NCBI RefSeq assembly: GCF_001544975.2
Contig: NZ_FCOG02000031.1
Coordinates: 1 to 64,000, forward strand
Source: Caballeronia arationis
GTDB lineage: Bacteria; Pseudomonadota; Gammaproteobacteria; Burkholderiales; Burkholderiaceae
Direction: 5' to 3'
DNA length: 64,000 nucleotides
Positions 35,275 through 44,026 of this stretch are shown here, piece by piece. The number at the start of each line of letters is the position of its first letter. The first letter of the stretch is position 1. Made by a program: the position numbers and the translations under genes. Under the pieces are notes generated by a model, which was not told the origin of the DNA, did no database searches, and saw nothing but the letters and a program-made list of their open reading frames with translations.

Positions 35275-36398
35275 TGCGCGACTCCCGATGCGGCGCGGGG
35301 CAAGTGCGCTTTTCTGCTCTTGTGCGGCGTCGCCGCGGACGCGGGCTTGGCGGGCGCGGCGGGTGTCGCGGACGCAGGCGTGGCGGGCTTTGCCACAGCC
35401 GCGGGCGCCGCGGAAGCGGAAGCCGGGCCGGCGGGGACGGCCGCGGAAGCCGCGCTTCCCGCTGCCGGAGCCGCGGCCTTCGACGCCTTGCCCTTCTTGC
35501 CCTTGGATTCCTTCGCTTCCTTTGCGGCCGCGGCGGCTTCGATTTCGACCGGATTCGGTGGCACGTTCACGTTGTAGTGCAGCACGAGCAACTGACGCGC
35601 ACCGCGCACGGGCGCGACCGGCAGGCACACGACGCGCGCGAACGCCGTATCGGCCTGCTTGTCGACGCGCACGACCTTCGCCACGGCCAGCCCCGGCGGA
35701 TAGATGCCATCGAGTCCGCTCGTCACGAGCTGGTCGCCCGCCTGTACGTCGGCGCTGATCGGCACGAAGCGCAGGTCGAGCGTATCGCCCTTGGGCGTGC
35801 CGTAGATCACGCTGCGCAGGCCGGTGCGCACGATCTGAACCGGCACCGCCTGGTCCTTGTCGGACAGCAGCGTGACTTCCGACTGGAGCGGGAACACGCG
35901 CGTGACCTGGCCGATCACGCCGTCTTCGTTCACGACCGGCGCGCCGTCCTGGATGCCCTGTTGCGCGCCCTTGCCGATCACGACCTTCTGCGTGAACGGA
36001 TCGCGCGTGTCGTACTGGACTTCGGCCGGCGTGGTCTGCGTCGTGGCGCGCGACTGCAGTTGCAGCAGCGCCCGCAGGTGCGTGTTCTCGATGCTCAGCT
36101 GCTCGGCGTCGCCGGCCTTGATGGAAAGCTGGAGGTTCTTGTCGGCGAGCTTCTGGTTCTCGCTGCGCAAGGTCGCGCTGGTGATCGCGAGATCGGTCGC
36201 GCCCATGAAGATGTCGCGCGGCACGAGTGCGGCGCGCTGCAAAGGATAAAGGCCCGCGCCAAGCACGCCCCGGACGATTTCGAGCGTGTTGAAGCGGGCA
36301 TCGGAGATGAGCAGCGCGAGTGCGAGCACCACGAAGAAGATCAGCCGCGCGAGCGCAGACGGGCCTTGCTTGAAAAGTGGCGGCGGACTGTATTCCAT
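35271..36398 (-). CDS. mreC: Rod-shape-determining protein MreC with Ala-rich tail
   Basis: A 375-residue periplasmic scaffold anchored by one N-terminal helix (about residues 17-37), followed by a coiled coil (about 65-115) and the two beta domains (about 120-275, with VIGKGAQQGIQDGAPVVNEDG and VPVQIVRTGLRSVIYG). The beta-barrel part ends near residue 280. The remaining ~95 residues are Ala/Pro/Lys-rich low complexity, absent from compact MreC proteins. It follows mreB after 177 bases on the same strand. Confidence 0.95.
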   Translation of the reverse strand: MEYSPPPLFKQGPSALARLIFFVVLALALLISDARFNTLEIVRGVLGAGLYPLQRAALVPRDIFMGATDLAITSATLRSENQKLADKNLQLSIKAGDAEQLSIENTHLRALLQLQSRATTQTTPAEVQYDTRDPFTQKVVIGKGAQQGIQDGAPVVNEDGVIGQVTRVFPLQSEVTLLSDKDQAVPVQIVRTGLRSVIYGTPKGDTLDLRFVPISADVQAGDQLVTSGLDGIYPPGLAVAKVVRVDKQADTAFARVVCLPVAPVRGARQLLVLHYNVNVPPNPVEIEAAAAAKEAKESKGKKGKASKAAAPAAGSAASAAVPAGPASASAAPAAVAKPATPASATPAAPAKPASAATPHKSRKAHLPRAASGVAQ

Positions 36399-36575
36399 GG
36401 TCGGCGCCGAGGGCGTGAGCGGTTGGATCGATGCTGCAGGTTACGGACTTGTGGCCCGGCCTGCCCTACGCTGTTTCGACAACGGCCCGAACGAGTGCCG
36501 GGCCGTGCGAGCGTCGCGTGACGCGGATGCTGCGTCAGTGCGTCGGGGCGAGCGGAAAAAAGCGCCCCGGCGACC

Positions 36576-37619
36576 TTACTCGTAGGAGAAGATGCTGCCG
36601 AGCTTGTCCATGCGCTCGAGCGCCATGCCCGAACCGCGCACGACGCACGTCAGCGGATCTTCTGCGACGAGGACCGGCAGGCCGGTTTCTTCCGCGAGCA
36701 GGCGGTCGAGGTCGCGCAGGAGCGCGCCGCCGCCCGTCAGCATCATGCCGCGTTCGGCGATGTCGGCGCCGAGTTCCGGCGGCGTCTGTTCGAGCGCGAT
36801 TTTCACCGACGACACGATCTGGTTCAGCGGATCGGTCAGCGCTTCGAGGATTTCATTGCTCGAAATGGTGAAGCTGCGCGGAATGCCTTCGGAGAGATTA
36901 CGGCCCTTGACTTCCATCTCCTTGACCTCGGAGCCGGGGAAAGCCGAACCGATTTCCTTCTTGATGGCTTCAGCCGTCTGTTCGCCGATCAGCATGCCGT
37001 AGTTGCGGCGGATGTAGTTGACGATGGCTTCGTCGAACTTGTCGCCGCCAACGCGCACCGAGCCCTTGTACACGATGCCACCGAGCGAGATCACGCCGAC
37101 TTCCGTCGTGCCGCCGCCGATGTCGACGACCATCGAGCCGGTTGCTTCCGACACGGGCAGGCCCGCGCCGATCGCAGCAGCCATCGGCTCTTCGATCAGG
37201 TACACCTGCGAGGCGCCGGCGCCGTGCGCCGCTTCCTTGATCGCGCGGCGCTCGACTTGCGTCGAACCGCACGGCACGCAGATGATGATGCGCGGCGAAG
37301 GCGAGAACATCCGCGATTCGTGCGCAGTCTTGATGAACTGCTTGATCATCTGCTCGGTGACGGTGAAGTCGGCGATCACGCCGTCCTTCATCGGGCGGAT
37401 CGCCTCGATGTTGCCCGGCACCTTGCCGAGCATCTGTTTTGCTTCCTTGCCGACGGCCTGAATTGTCTTCTTGCCGTTCGGGCCGCCTTCCTGGCGAATG
37501 GATACCACTGAAGGCTCGTCAAGGACAATGCCCTTGCCGCGCATGTAGATCAGCGTGTTGGCGGTACCGAGATCAATCGCCAGGTCGTTGGAAAAGTAGC
37601 TGCGCAAAAAACCGAACAT
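36576..37619 (-). CDS. mreB: Actin-like cell-shape protein MreB
   Basis: A 347-residue actin homologue that forms membrane-bound filaments and places the elongation machinery. The phosphate-1 segment reads LAIDLGTANTLIYMRGKGIVLDEPS, phosphate-2 is MVVDIGGGTTEVGVISLGGIV, and the adenosine loop is MLTGGGALLRDLDRL. The N-terminal MFGFLRSYFSND is the usual amphipathic membrane-binding start. It is the first gene of the mreB-mreC-mreD-mrdA-rodA cluster and is divergent from gatCAB. Confidence 0.98.
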   Translation of the reverse strand: MFGFLRSYFSNDLAIDLGTANTLIYMRGKGIVLDEPSVVSIRQEGGPNGKKTIQAVGKEAKQMLGKVPGNIEAIRPMKDGVIADFTVTEQMIKQFIKTAHESRMFSPSPRIIICVPCGSTQVERRAIKEAAHGAGASQVYLIEEPMAAAIGAGLPVSEATGSMVVDIGGGTTEVGVISLGGIVYKGSVRVGGDKFDEAIVNYIRRNYGMLIGEQTAEAIKKEIGSAFPGSEVKEMEVKGRNLSEGIPRSFTISSNEILEALTDPLNQIVSSVKIALEQTPPELGADIAERGMMLTGGGALLRDLDRLLAEETGLPVLVAEDPLTCVVRGSGMALERMDKLGSIFSYE

Positions 37620-38006
37620 TCAAAAATCCTGTCTCGCTGGGAGCCGTGCCTCGCTTCGAGCGCCTGGGACGGCAGCGGAAAAATAACAGTTTGCAGGCAG
37701 CGAAGGATGTGTCACCGCGAAGTGCAATACTGCGAAGAAATCTACCGGGGGAAAGGGACAAACCTCGCAAACGTTTCTCGCGAAAGCTGATTTCGGGAGA
37801 AGCTTGCCGGCCGCTCGATCCGGAGTTGGTTGGAACGCGTAATGATACCTTATAATTTTGGAGTATCTATAGGATTTGGACGGTACTTTTTGCCGTCATC
37901 AGACCCGTTTTCATGGTCTCCTTGGTGGCTCCTTTCCGTGACGTAACTCCCTGTCCCGTCGAATGTTTTCGCTTTCGTGACAGTTCAAGCTTTCTCCGGT
38001 GATCGA
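37620..38006. other. Divergent region between mreB and gatC
   Basis: About 390 bases holding the start signals of both operons. I see a good plus-strand promoter (annotated separately) and a GACGGTA-CTTTT-TGCCGTC hairpin at about 37877-37895 in the gatC leader. No protein gene is supportable. Confidence 0.5.
37830..37856 (+). promoter_or_regulatory. Probable gatCAB promoter
   Basis: TTGGAA (37830-37835) and a perfect TATAAT (37851-37856) are 15 bases apart. This predicts a 5' leader of about 145 bases before gatC. Confidence 0.55.
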
Positions 38007-38306
38007 ATGTCTTTGACCCTGACCGATGTAAAACGCATTGCGCACCTCGCGCGCCTCGAATTGCCCGAGCAGGAGGCCGAGCCGACGCTCGCGCGTCTGA
38101 ACGATTTCTTCGGGCTCGTCGAGCAGATGCAGGCCGTCGATACCGCCGGCATCGAGCCGCTCGCGCATCCGATCGAGCAGATCGAAGAGGTGGCGCTGCG
38201 TCTGCGAAACGACGCAGTTACAGAGCAGGTAAACCGCGAAGAGTTCCAGCGTTCTGCGCCCGCCGTGCAGGAGGGGCTCTATCTCGTGCCGAAGGTGATC
38301 GAATAG
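38007..38306 (+). CDS. gatC: Asp/Glu-tRNA amidotransferase subunit C
   Basis: A 99-residue GatC, the small subunit that joins GatA and GatB. The start MSLTLTDVKRIAHLARLEL and the C-terminal REEFQRSAPAVQEGLYLVPKVIE are family hallmarks. I use the ATG at 38007; an upstream extension is not family-like. The complex converts misacylated Glu-tRNA(Gln) and Asp-tRNA(Asn) to the correct amides. gatA follows after 97 bases. Confidence 0.96.
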   Translation: MSLTLTDVKRIAHLARLELPEQEAEPTLARLNDFFGLVEQMQAVDTAGIEPLAHPIEQIEEVALRLRNDAVTEQVNREEFQRSAPAVQEGLYLVPKVIE

Positions 38307-38403
38307 GCGCTGTCGTCGCGACCGCTGCTCAGGTTGCAACACCGATCACGAGACAAGTCACGGTGCGCGTCGAAAACGACGCTGCGCCCATCAGGAAATT
38401 GCA

Positions 38404-39891
38404 ATGCATCAGAAAAGTTTGACCGAACTGCGCGCTGCGCTCGACGCGAAGGAAATCTCCGCCGTCGAACTCGCGCAGGTGTACCTGCAGCGCATCGAAG
38501 CCGCTAAGGAGCTGAACGCCTTCATCAGCGTCGACCGCGATCTCACGCTCCTCCAGGCGAAGGCCGCCGACGAGCGCCTCGCGAAGGGCGATGCCGGCCC
38601 GCTCACCGGCCTGCCGATCGCGCACAAGGACGTGTTTGTCACTCGCGGCTGGCCGTCGACGGCGGGATCGAAGATGCTCGAAAACTACGCGAGCCCGTTC
38701 GATGCGACCGTCGTCGACCGCTTGAGCCGGGCGGGCATGGTCTGCCTCGGCAAGACCAACATGGACGAATTCGCGATGGGTTCGTCGAACGAGAATTCGC
38801 ACTTCGGCGCGGTGAAGAATCCGTGGGACCTGAAGGCCGTTCCGGGCGGCTCGTCGGGCGGATCGGCCGCGGCCGTCGCCGCGCGCCTCGCGCCCGTCGC
38901 GACCGGCACCGACACCGGCGGCTCGATTCGCCAGCCCGCGTCGTTCACCGGCATCACCGGCATCAAGCCGACTTACGGCCGCGTGTCGCGCTACGGGATG
39001 ATCGCGTTCGCGTCGTCACTCGATCAGGGCGGCCCGATGGCGCAGACCGCCGCCGATTGCGCGACGCTGCTCAACGCGATCGCCTCGTTCGACGAGCGCG
39101 ATTCCACCAGCCTGCAACGCGACGACGAAGACTACACGCGCTATCTCGGCCAGCACTGGTCGGGCGACGATGCGGCCAGGCCGCTCGCCGGGCTGCGCAT
39201 CGGCATGCCGAAGGAATACTTTGGCGCGGGCCTCGCCGGCGACGTGCGCGCTGCCATCGACGCCGCGCTCAAGCAATACGAAGCGCTCGGCGCGACGCTC
39301 GTCGAGGTGTCGCTGCCGAAGACCGAACTGTCGATTCCTGTGTACTACGTGATCGCGCCGGCGGAAGCTTCGTCGAACCTGTCGCGTTTCGATGGCGTGC
39401 GCTACGGCCACCGGGCGGCGCAGTACGGCGACCTGCTCGACATGTACAAGAAGTCGCGCGCGGAAGGCTTCGGCCCGGAAGTGAAGCGCCGGATTCTGGT
39501 CGGAACGTACGTGCTGTCGCACGGCTACTACGACGCGTACTACCTGCAGGCGCAGAAGATCCGTCGCATCATCGCGCGCGACTTCCAGGAAGCCTTCAGC
39601 CATTGCGACGTCATCATGGGACCGGTCGCGCCGACGGTCGCGTGGAATCTCGGCGAGAAGGCCGACGATCCGGTCCAGATGTATCTCGCCGATATCTACA
39701 CGCTCTCCACGAGCCTCGCGGGGCTGCCCGGCATGAGCATTCCGTGCGGCTTCGGCGCCGGCGCGAACGCGCAGCGGCCGGTCGGCTTGCAGATTGTCGG
39801 CAACTATTTCAACGAAGCCCGGATGCTCCAGGTCGCCGACGCGTTCCAGCGCGCGACCGACTGGCATCGCAAAGCACCGGCGGGGGTATGA
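38404..39891 (+). CDS. gatA: Asp/Glu-tRNA amidotransferase subunit A
   Basis: A 495-residue amidase-signature enzyme that releases ammonia from glutamine. The Ser-cisSer-Lys triad is visible: Lys in GLPIAHKDVF (near residue 79), cis-Ser in GGSSGGSAAAVAA (~154) and the nucleophile Ser in DTGGSIRQPA (~178). AGGA lies six bases before the ATG. Its TGA overlaps the gatB ATG (ATGA), so the two subunits are translationally coupled. Confidence 0.98.
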   Translation: MHQKSLTELRAALDAKEISAVELAQVYLQRIEAAKELNAFISVDRDLTLLQAKAADERLAKGDAGPLTGLPIAHKDVFVTRGWPSTAGSKMLENYASPFDATVVDRLSRAGMVCLGKTNMDEFAMGSSNENSHFGAVKNPWDLKAVPGGSSGGSAAAVAARLAPVATGTDTGGSIRQPASFTGITGIKPTYGRVSRYGMIAFASSLDQGGPMAQTAADCATLLNAIASFDERDSTSLQRDDEDYTRYLGQHWSGDDAARPLAGLRIGMPKEYFGAGLAGDVRAAIDAALKQYEALGATLVEVSLPKTELSIPVYYVIAPAEASSNLSRFDGVRYGHRAAQYGDLLDMYKKSRAEGFGPEVKRRILVGTYVLSHGYYDAYYLQAQKIRRIIARDFQEAFSHCDVIMGPVAPTVAWNLGEKADDPVQMYLADIYTLSTSLAGLPGMSIPCGFGAGANAQRPVGLQIVGNYFNEARMLQVADAFQRATDWHRKAPAGV

Positions 39892-41363
39892 GCATGCAGT
39901 GGGAAGTCGTAATCGGTCTCGAGACGCACGCGCAGTTGTCGACCGTCTCCAAGATTTTCTCGGGCGCGGCCACGCAATTCGGCGCTGCGCCGAACACGCA
40001 GGCGTGCCCCGTCGATCTCGCGCTGCCGGGCGTGCTGCCGGTGGCGAACCGCGGCGCCGTCGAGCGCGCGATCCGCTTCGGCCTCGCGATCGGCGCACAT
40101 ATCGCGCCGCGCAGCGTCTTCGCGCGCAAGAACTACTTCTATCCGGATCTGCCGAAGGGCTATCAGATCAGCCAGTACGAGATTCCGGTCGTGCAGGGCG
40201 GCACGCTGACGATTCAGGTTCCGGCCAACGAGAAGGCAGGCAAGGAAGCGTACGAGAAAACCGTCAACCTGACGCGCGCGCATCTCGAGGAAGACGCCGG
40301 CAAGTCGCTGCATGAAGACTTCGCGAACATGACCGGCATCGACCTGAACCGCGCCGGCACGCCGCTGCTCGAAATCGTCACCGAACCGGAGATGCGTTCT
40401 GCCGCCGAAGCGGTCGCGTATGCGAAGGCGCTGCACGGGCTCGTCGTGTGGCTCGGCATCTGCGACGGCAACATGCAGGAAGGCTCGTTCCGTTGTGACG
40501 CGAACGTCTCCGTGCGGCCGGTCGGGCAGGCGGAATTCGGCACCCGCGCCGAGATCAAGAACCTGAACTCGTTTCGCTTTCTCGAGGAGGCGATCCAGTA
40601 CGAAGTGCGCCGCCAGATCGAGCTGATCGAGGACGGCGGAACCGTCGTGCAGGAAACGCGTCTCTACGACCCGAACAAGCGCGAAACACGTTCGATGCGC
40701 AGCAAGGAAGATGCGCACGACTACCGGTATTTTCCCGACCCCGACCTGATGCCGCTCGTCATCGATCACGACTGGGTGAACCGCGTGAAGAGCGGGATGC
40801 CCGAACTGCCGGAAGCAATGCAGTCGCGCTTCGTCGAGCAATACGGTCTCACGCGCTACGACGCGGCGGGGCTCACGTCGTCGAAGGCGATGGCGGCTTA
40901 CTATGAAGCGCTGGTCCAGAAGGCCGGCGCGGCGCAGGCGAAGGTCGCGGCGAACTGGCTGATGGGCGACGTCTCCGCGCAACTGAATCGCGAATCGCTC
41001 GACATCGCGGAGTCGCCGGTTTCGGCGGCGCAACTCGCCCTGATCGTGCAGCGCATCGCGGACGGCACCATCTCCAACAAGATCGCGAAGGACATTTTCC
41101 AGGCGATCTGGGAAGAGAAGGCCACGGACGAAGGCGCCGCCGATCGCATCATCGAGGCGAAAGGGCTGAAGCAGATTTCGGACACCGGCGCGCTCGAAGC
41201 GATCATCGACGAAGTGCTCGCGGCGAACCAGAAGTCGGTCGAGGAATTCCGCGCGGGCAAGGAAAAGGCGTTCAACGCGCTGATCGGCCAGGCCATGAAG
41301 GCGACCAAGGGCAAGGCGAATCCGCAGCAGGTCAACGAGCTTTTGAAGAAGAAACTATCCTGA
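39888..41363 (+). CDS. gatB: Asp/Glu-tRNA amidotransferase subunit B
   Basis: A 491-residue subunit that binds the misacylated tRNA and carries the kinase/amidotransfer site. The start WEVVIGLETHAQLSTVSKIFSG and the segment RKNYFYPDLPKGYQISQYE are diagnostic; the C-terminal YqeY-like tail ends near residue 491. The real start overlaps gatA; the frame open further upstream lies inside gatA and is not coding. Confidence 0.98.
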   Translation: MSMQWEVVIGLETHAQLSTVSKIFSGAATQFGAAPNTQACPVDLALPGVLPVANRGAVERAIRFGLAIGAHIAPRSVFARKNYFYPDLPKGYQISQYEIPVVQGGTLTIQVPANEKAGKEAYEKTVNLTRAHLEEDAGKSLHEDFANMTGIDLNRAGTPLLEIVTEPEMRSAAEAVAYAKALHGLVVWLGICDGNMQEGSFRCDANVSVRPVGQAEFGTRAEIKNLNSFRFLEEAIQYEVRRQIELIEDGGTVVQETRLYDPNKRETRSMRSKEDAHDYRYFPDPDLMPLVIDHDWVNRVKSGMPELPEAMQSRFVEQYGLTRYDAAGLTSSKAMAAYYEALVQKAGAAQAKVAANWLMGDVSAQLNRESLDIAESPVSAAQLALIVQRIADGTISNKIAKDIFQAIWEEKATDEGAADRIIEAKGLKQISDTGALEAIIDEVLAANQKSVEEFRAGKEKAFNALIGQAMKATKGKANPQQVNELLKKKLS

Positions 41364-41386
41364 TAGCCTTCTGAGCGTGTGTGACG

Positions 41387-41430
41387 AACGGGCTGTTGCC
41401 GGTCTAGCCTGGCAGCAGCCCGTTTCCTTT
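41387..41430 (+). terminator. Terminator after gatB
   Basis: AACGGGCTGTTGCC / GGCAGCAGCCCGTT stem followed by TCCTTTT, between gatB and the PPK2 gene. Confidence 0.85.
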
Positions 41431-41441
41431 TGGAGCGCGAT

Positions 41442-42281
41442 GTGGCAAAAAAACCCGATCTCGACGATTTCCGCGTGCCGTTCTTCGACGGCGACAAGAA
41501 GCTCAAGCCATTCGACCTGAATTCGGTCGATCCCGGCGCCAAGATGTTCTCGGCTGGATCGAAGGAACTGGATCGCGTGCGGCTGTCGGAGATCAGCGCC
41601 GCGCTCGACGAACTGCAGGAGAAACTGCATGCGCAGCGGCGCCAGCGCGTGCTGCTCGTGCTGCAGGGCATGGATACGAGCGGCAAGGACGGTACGATCC
41701 GCGCCGTCTTCCACGAAGTCGATCCGCTCGGCCTGCGGATCGTGCCGTTCAGGGCGCCGAGCGAGCGCGAAGCCGCGCACGATTTCCTCTGGCGCATCCA
41801 CGCGCAGGCGCCGATGGCGGGCGAGCTCTGCGTATTCAACCGCAGCCATTACGAAGACGTGCTCGTGCCGCGCGTGCTGAAGCTGATCGACGGCGACGAA
41901 TGTGAGCGCCGTTACCGGCACATTCGCGAGTTCGAAGCGCTGCTCGCGGACACCGGCACGACGATTGTCAAATGCTTCCTGCACATCTCGAAGGACGAGC
42001 AGCGCGCGCGCCTGCAGGCGCGAATCGACGATCCGACCAAGCACTGGAAGTTCGACGCCTCCGACCTCGAAGCCCGCAAGCAATGGGACGACTATCAGCA
42101 GGCGTATTCGGTGGCGCTCGGCGCGACATCGACCGAATACGCGTCGTGGTACATCATCCCGGGCGATTCGAAGACACATCGCAACGTGATGGTCGCCGAA
42201 CTGCTGCTGCGCACGCTGCACGGGCTGGAGCTCGAATTTCCGCCGGCGAAGGAGTCGCTCAAGGGCGTCGAGGTCGAATGA
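41442..42281 (+). CDS. PPK2-family polyphosphate kinase
   Basis: A 279-residue polyphosphate:nucleotide phosphotransferase that uses polyphosphate to phosphorylate nucleotides. Walker A reads LQGMDTSGKDGT (about residues 72-83) and the lid/Walker B region is FNRSHYEDVLVPRV (near 134-147). Sequence and length fit the single-domain 'PPK2-related' group that includes class III enzymes acting on both AMP and ADP; that finer assignment is from memory. I use the GTG at 41442, which has GGAG seven bases upstream; the frame continues four codons up to a TTG. xth follows after 31 bases. Confidence 0.9.
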   Translation: MAKKPDLDDFRVPFFDGDKKLKPFDLNSVDPGAKMFSAGSKELDRVRLSEISAALDELQEKLHAQRRQRVLLVLQGMDTSGKDGTIRAVFHEVDPLGLRIVPFRAPSEREAAHDFLWRIHAQAPMAGELCVFNRSHYEDVLVPRVLKLIDGDECERRYRHIREFEALLADTGTTIVKCFLHISKDEQRARLQARIDDPTKHWKFDASDLEARKQWDDYQQAYSVALGATSTEYASWYIIPGDSKTHRNVMVAELLLRTLHGLELEFPPAKESLKGVEVE

Positions 42282-42312
42282 ACCGCAATCCATCAAAACA
42301 AAAGGAAGGACT

Positions 42313-43092
42313 ATGTTTCGCGTGATTACCGCCAATCTGAACGGCATCCGCTCGGCCGCCCGGAAAGGCTTCTTCGACTGGTTCGGCGAACAGAGCGCGG
42401 ACGTCGTCTGCGTGCAGGAAATCAAGTGCTCGCAGGACGATCTCACGCCCGAGTTCCTCGCGCCGCACGGCTTTCAGGGCTATTTCCAGCACGCGGTGAA
42501 GAAGGGCTACAGCGGCGCCGGACTCTACACGCGGCACGAACCGGACGACGTGGTCATCGGCTTCGGCAGCAACGAGTTCGACCCGGAAGGGCGCTATGTC
42601 GAAGCGCGTTTCGGCAAGCTCTCGGTGGTGTCGGTTTATGTGCCGTCGGGTTCGAGCGGCGACGAGCGCCAGCAGGCCAAGTACCGCTTCATGGACGAGT
42701 TCATGCCGCATCTGGCGGAACTATCGAAGGAGCGTGAAGTGATCCTGTGCGGCGACGTCAACATCGTCCACAAGGAAATCGATATCAAGAACTGGAAGAG
42801 CAACCAGAAGAACTCGGGTTGCCTGCCGGAGGAACGCGAGTGGCTGACGAAGCTATTCGACGACGTCGGCTACGTCGACGTGTTTCGCACACTCGACTCG
42901 CGTCCCGAGCAGTACACGTGGTGGAGCAATCGCGGACAAGCCTACGCGAAGAACGTCGGGTGGCGTATCGACTATCAGATCGCGACGGCCGAAGTCGCCG
43001 CGACGGCGAAGTCGACGTCGGTGTATCGCGAAGTCAAGTTCAGCGACCACGCGCCGCTGACGGTCGACTACGACTGGACAGTGAAGAAGTGA
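42313..43092 (+). CDS. xth: Exodeoxyribonuclease III
   Basis: A 259-residue Mg-dependent AP endonuclease and 3'-5' exonuclease of base-excision repair. Motifs in order: ITANLNGIRSA, CVQEIKCSQ (metal Glu), LCGDVNIVHKEIDIKN (Asp/Asn catalytic) and FSDHAPLTVDYDW (Asp-His at the C-terminus). AAGGAAGGA lies shortly before the ATG. It converges on the M48 gene, with stops one base apart. A GGCCGGT/ACCGGCC hairpin inside the end of that neighbour (about 43098-43123) may end both transcripts. Confidence 0.96.
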   Translation: MFRVITANLNGIRSAARKGFFDWFGEQSADVVCVQEIKCSQDDLTPEFLAPHGFQGYFQHAVKKGYSGAGLYTRHEPDDVVIGFGSNEFDPEGRYVEARFGKLSVVSVYVPSGSSGDERQQAKYRFMDEFMPHLAELSKEREVILCGDVNIVHKEIDIKNWKSNQKNSGCLPEEREWLTKLFDDVGYVDVFRTLDSRPEQYTWWSNRGQAYAKNVGWRIDYQIATAEVAATAKSTSVYREVKFSDHAPLTVDYDWTVKK

Positions 43093-43093
43093 A

Positions 43094-44026
43094 TCAGCGG
43101 CCGGTCTTTTTGAACCGGCCGAGTCCGGCGTAGTTCGGCAACTGGTCGATCGTCTTGCCGACGGCCTTGGCATACAGCGGCATCATGTCCGGCATGCGCT
43201 TCAACAAGTCCTGCCGGCGGTCCGACCCGTAGGGATGCATCCAGATGAAGCCGTTGTCAGAGCGGCGCGTCGCCGAGTCGATCTTGTTCCACAGCGTGAT
43301 GGCGGCGCGCGGATCGTAGCCCGCGCGCGACGCGATCTCGCTGCCGATCACGTCGGCTTCGGTTTCGTCGGCGGGTGAATAGCGCATCGCCAGCAACTGT
43401 TCGCCGATACCCAGTTGCGTCGAACCCAGATCGACGAAACCAAAGAGCTGCGGCACCGTGCCCGAGCCCAACTGCGCGGCCTGCTGGCGGCCTAGCCGCT
43501 CGCGCGAATGCTCGCGCAGCGCGTGCGCGATCTCGTGGCCGGCCATCATGCCGATTTCATTGTCGTTCAGGCGCAGCTTGTCGATCAGCCCGCTGTAGAT
43601 CACGATCTTGCCGCCCGGCAGGCAATACATGCGGATCTCGTTCGACTTGACGACGTTGATCTCCCACTTCCAGTGCTTCGAGCGGTCGTTCCATTTCAGC
43701 GCGAACGGAATCTCGTGATTCACGATGTCGCGCGTGCGCTTGACGAGCGCATTGTCGTCGCCGAGCAGGGTCTTGTTGTGCTCTGCCTCGCGCACGATCT
43801 GCGCGTATTCCTGCGCGGCCTGCTGCTCGAGCGTCGCCGAGGGAATCAGGTTGCGAAAGAGCGCGGCATTGCCGAAGCGGATCTGGTTGTCCGGCGCCGT
43901 ATAAGGCGGCGGGACGCGCTGGGCGTCCTGCGCTTCGGGCGCATCGGCGGCGAAAGAGGACGCTGACGCGAGCGTCAGCGAGGAAAAGACGAGCAGGGCG
44001 GCGCGGATCGGAACGTGCACCGTCAT
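43094..44026 (-). CDS. Exported M48-family metallopeptidase
   Basis: A 310-residue periplasmic M48 zinc peptidase of the BepA/LoiP type, likely acting in envelope quality control. A signal peptide covers about residues 1-27 (ends SSFAADA). The zinc site reads GHEIAHALREHSRERL (near residue 150) with a third-ligand Glu in DETEADVIG. The preceding strand YCLPGGKIVIYSGLID is the M48 core. It has no TPR repeats, so it is not full-length BepA. The gene overlaps the ampG stop codon by four bases and is translationally coupled to it. Confidence 0.92.
   Translation of the reverse strand: MTVHVPIRAALLVFSSLTLASASSFAADAPEAQDAQRVPPPYTAPDNQIRFGNAALFRNLIPSATLEQQAAQEYAQIVREAEHNKTLLGDDNALVKRTRDIVNHEIPFALKWNDRSKHWKWEINVVKSNEIRMYCLPGGKIVIYSGLIDKLRLNDNEIGMMAGHEIAHALREHSRERLGRQQAAQLGSGTVPQLFGFVDLGSTQLGIGEQLLAMRYSPADETEADVIGSEIASRAGYDPRAAITLWNKIDSATRRSDNGFIWMHPYGSDRRQDLLKRMPDMMPLYAKAVGKTIDQLPNYAGLGRFKKTGR

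Noticed and set aside
43098..43123. GGCCGGT/ACCGGCC hairpin taken as a separate terminator between xth and the M48 gene
   Set aside because: It lies mostly inside the coding end of the M48 gene and has no clean T-run after it; mentioned with xth but not annotated as a feature.
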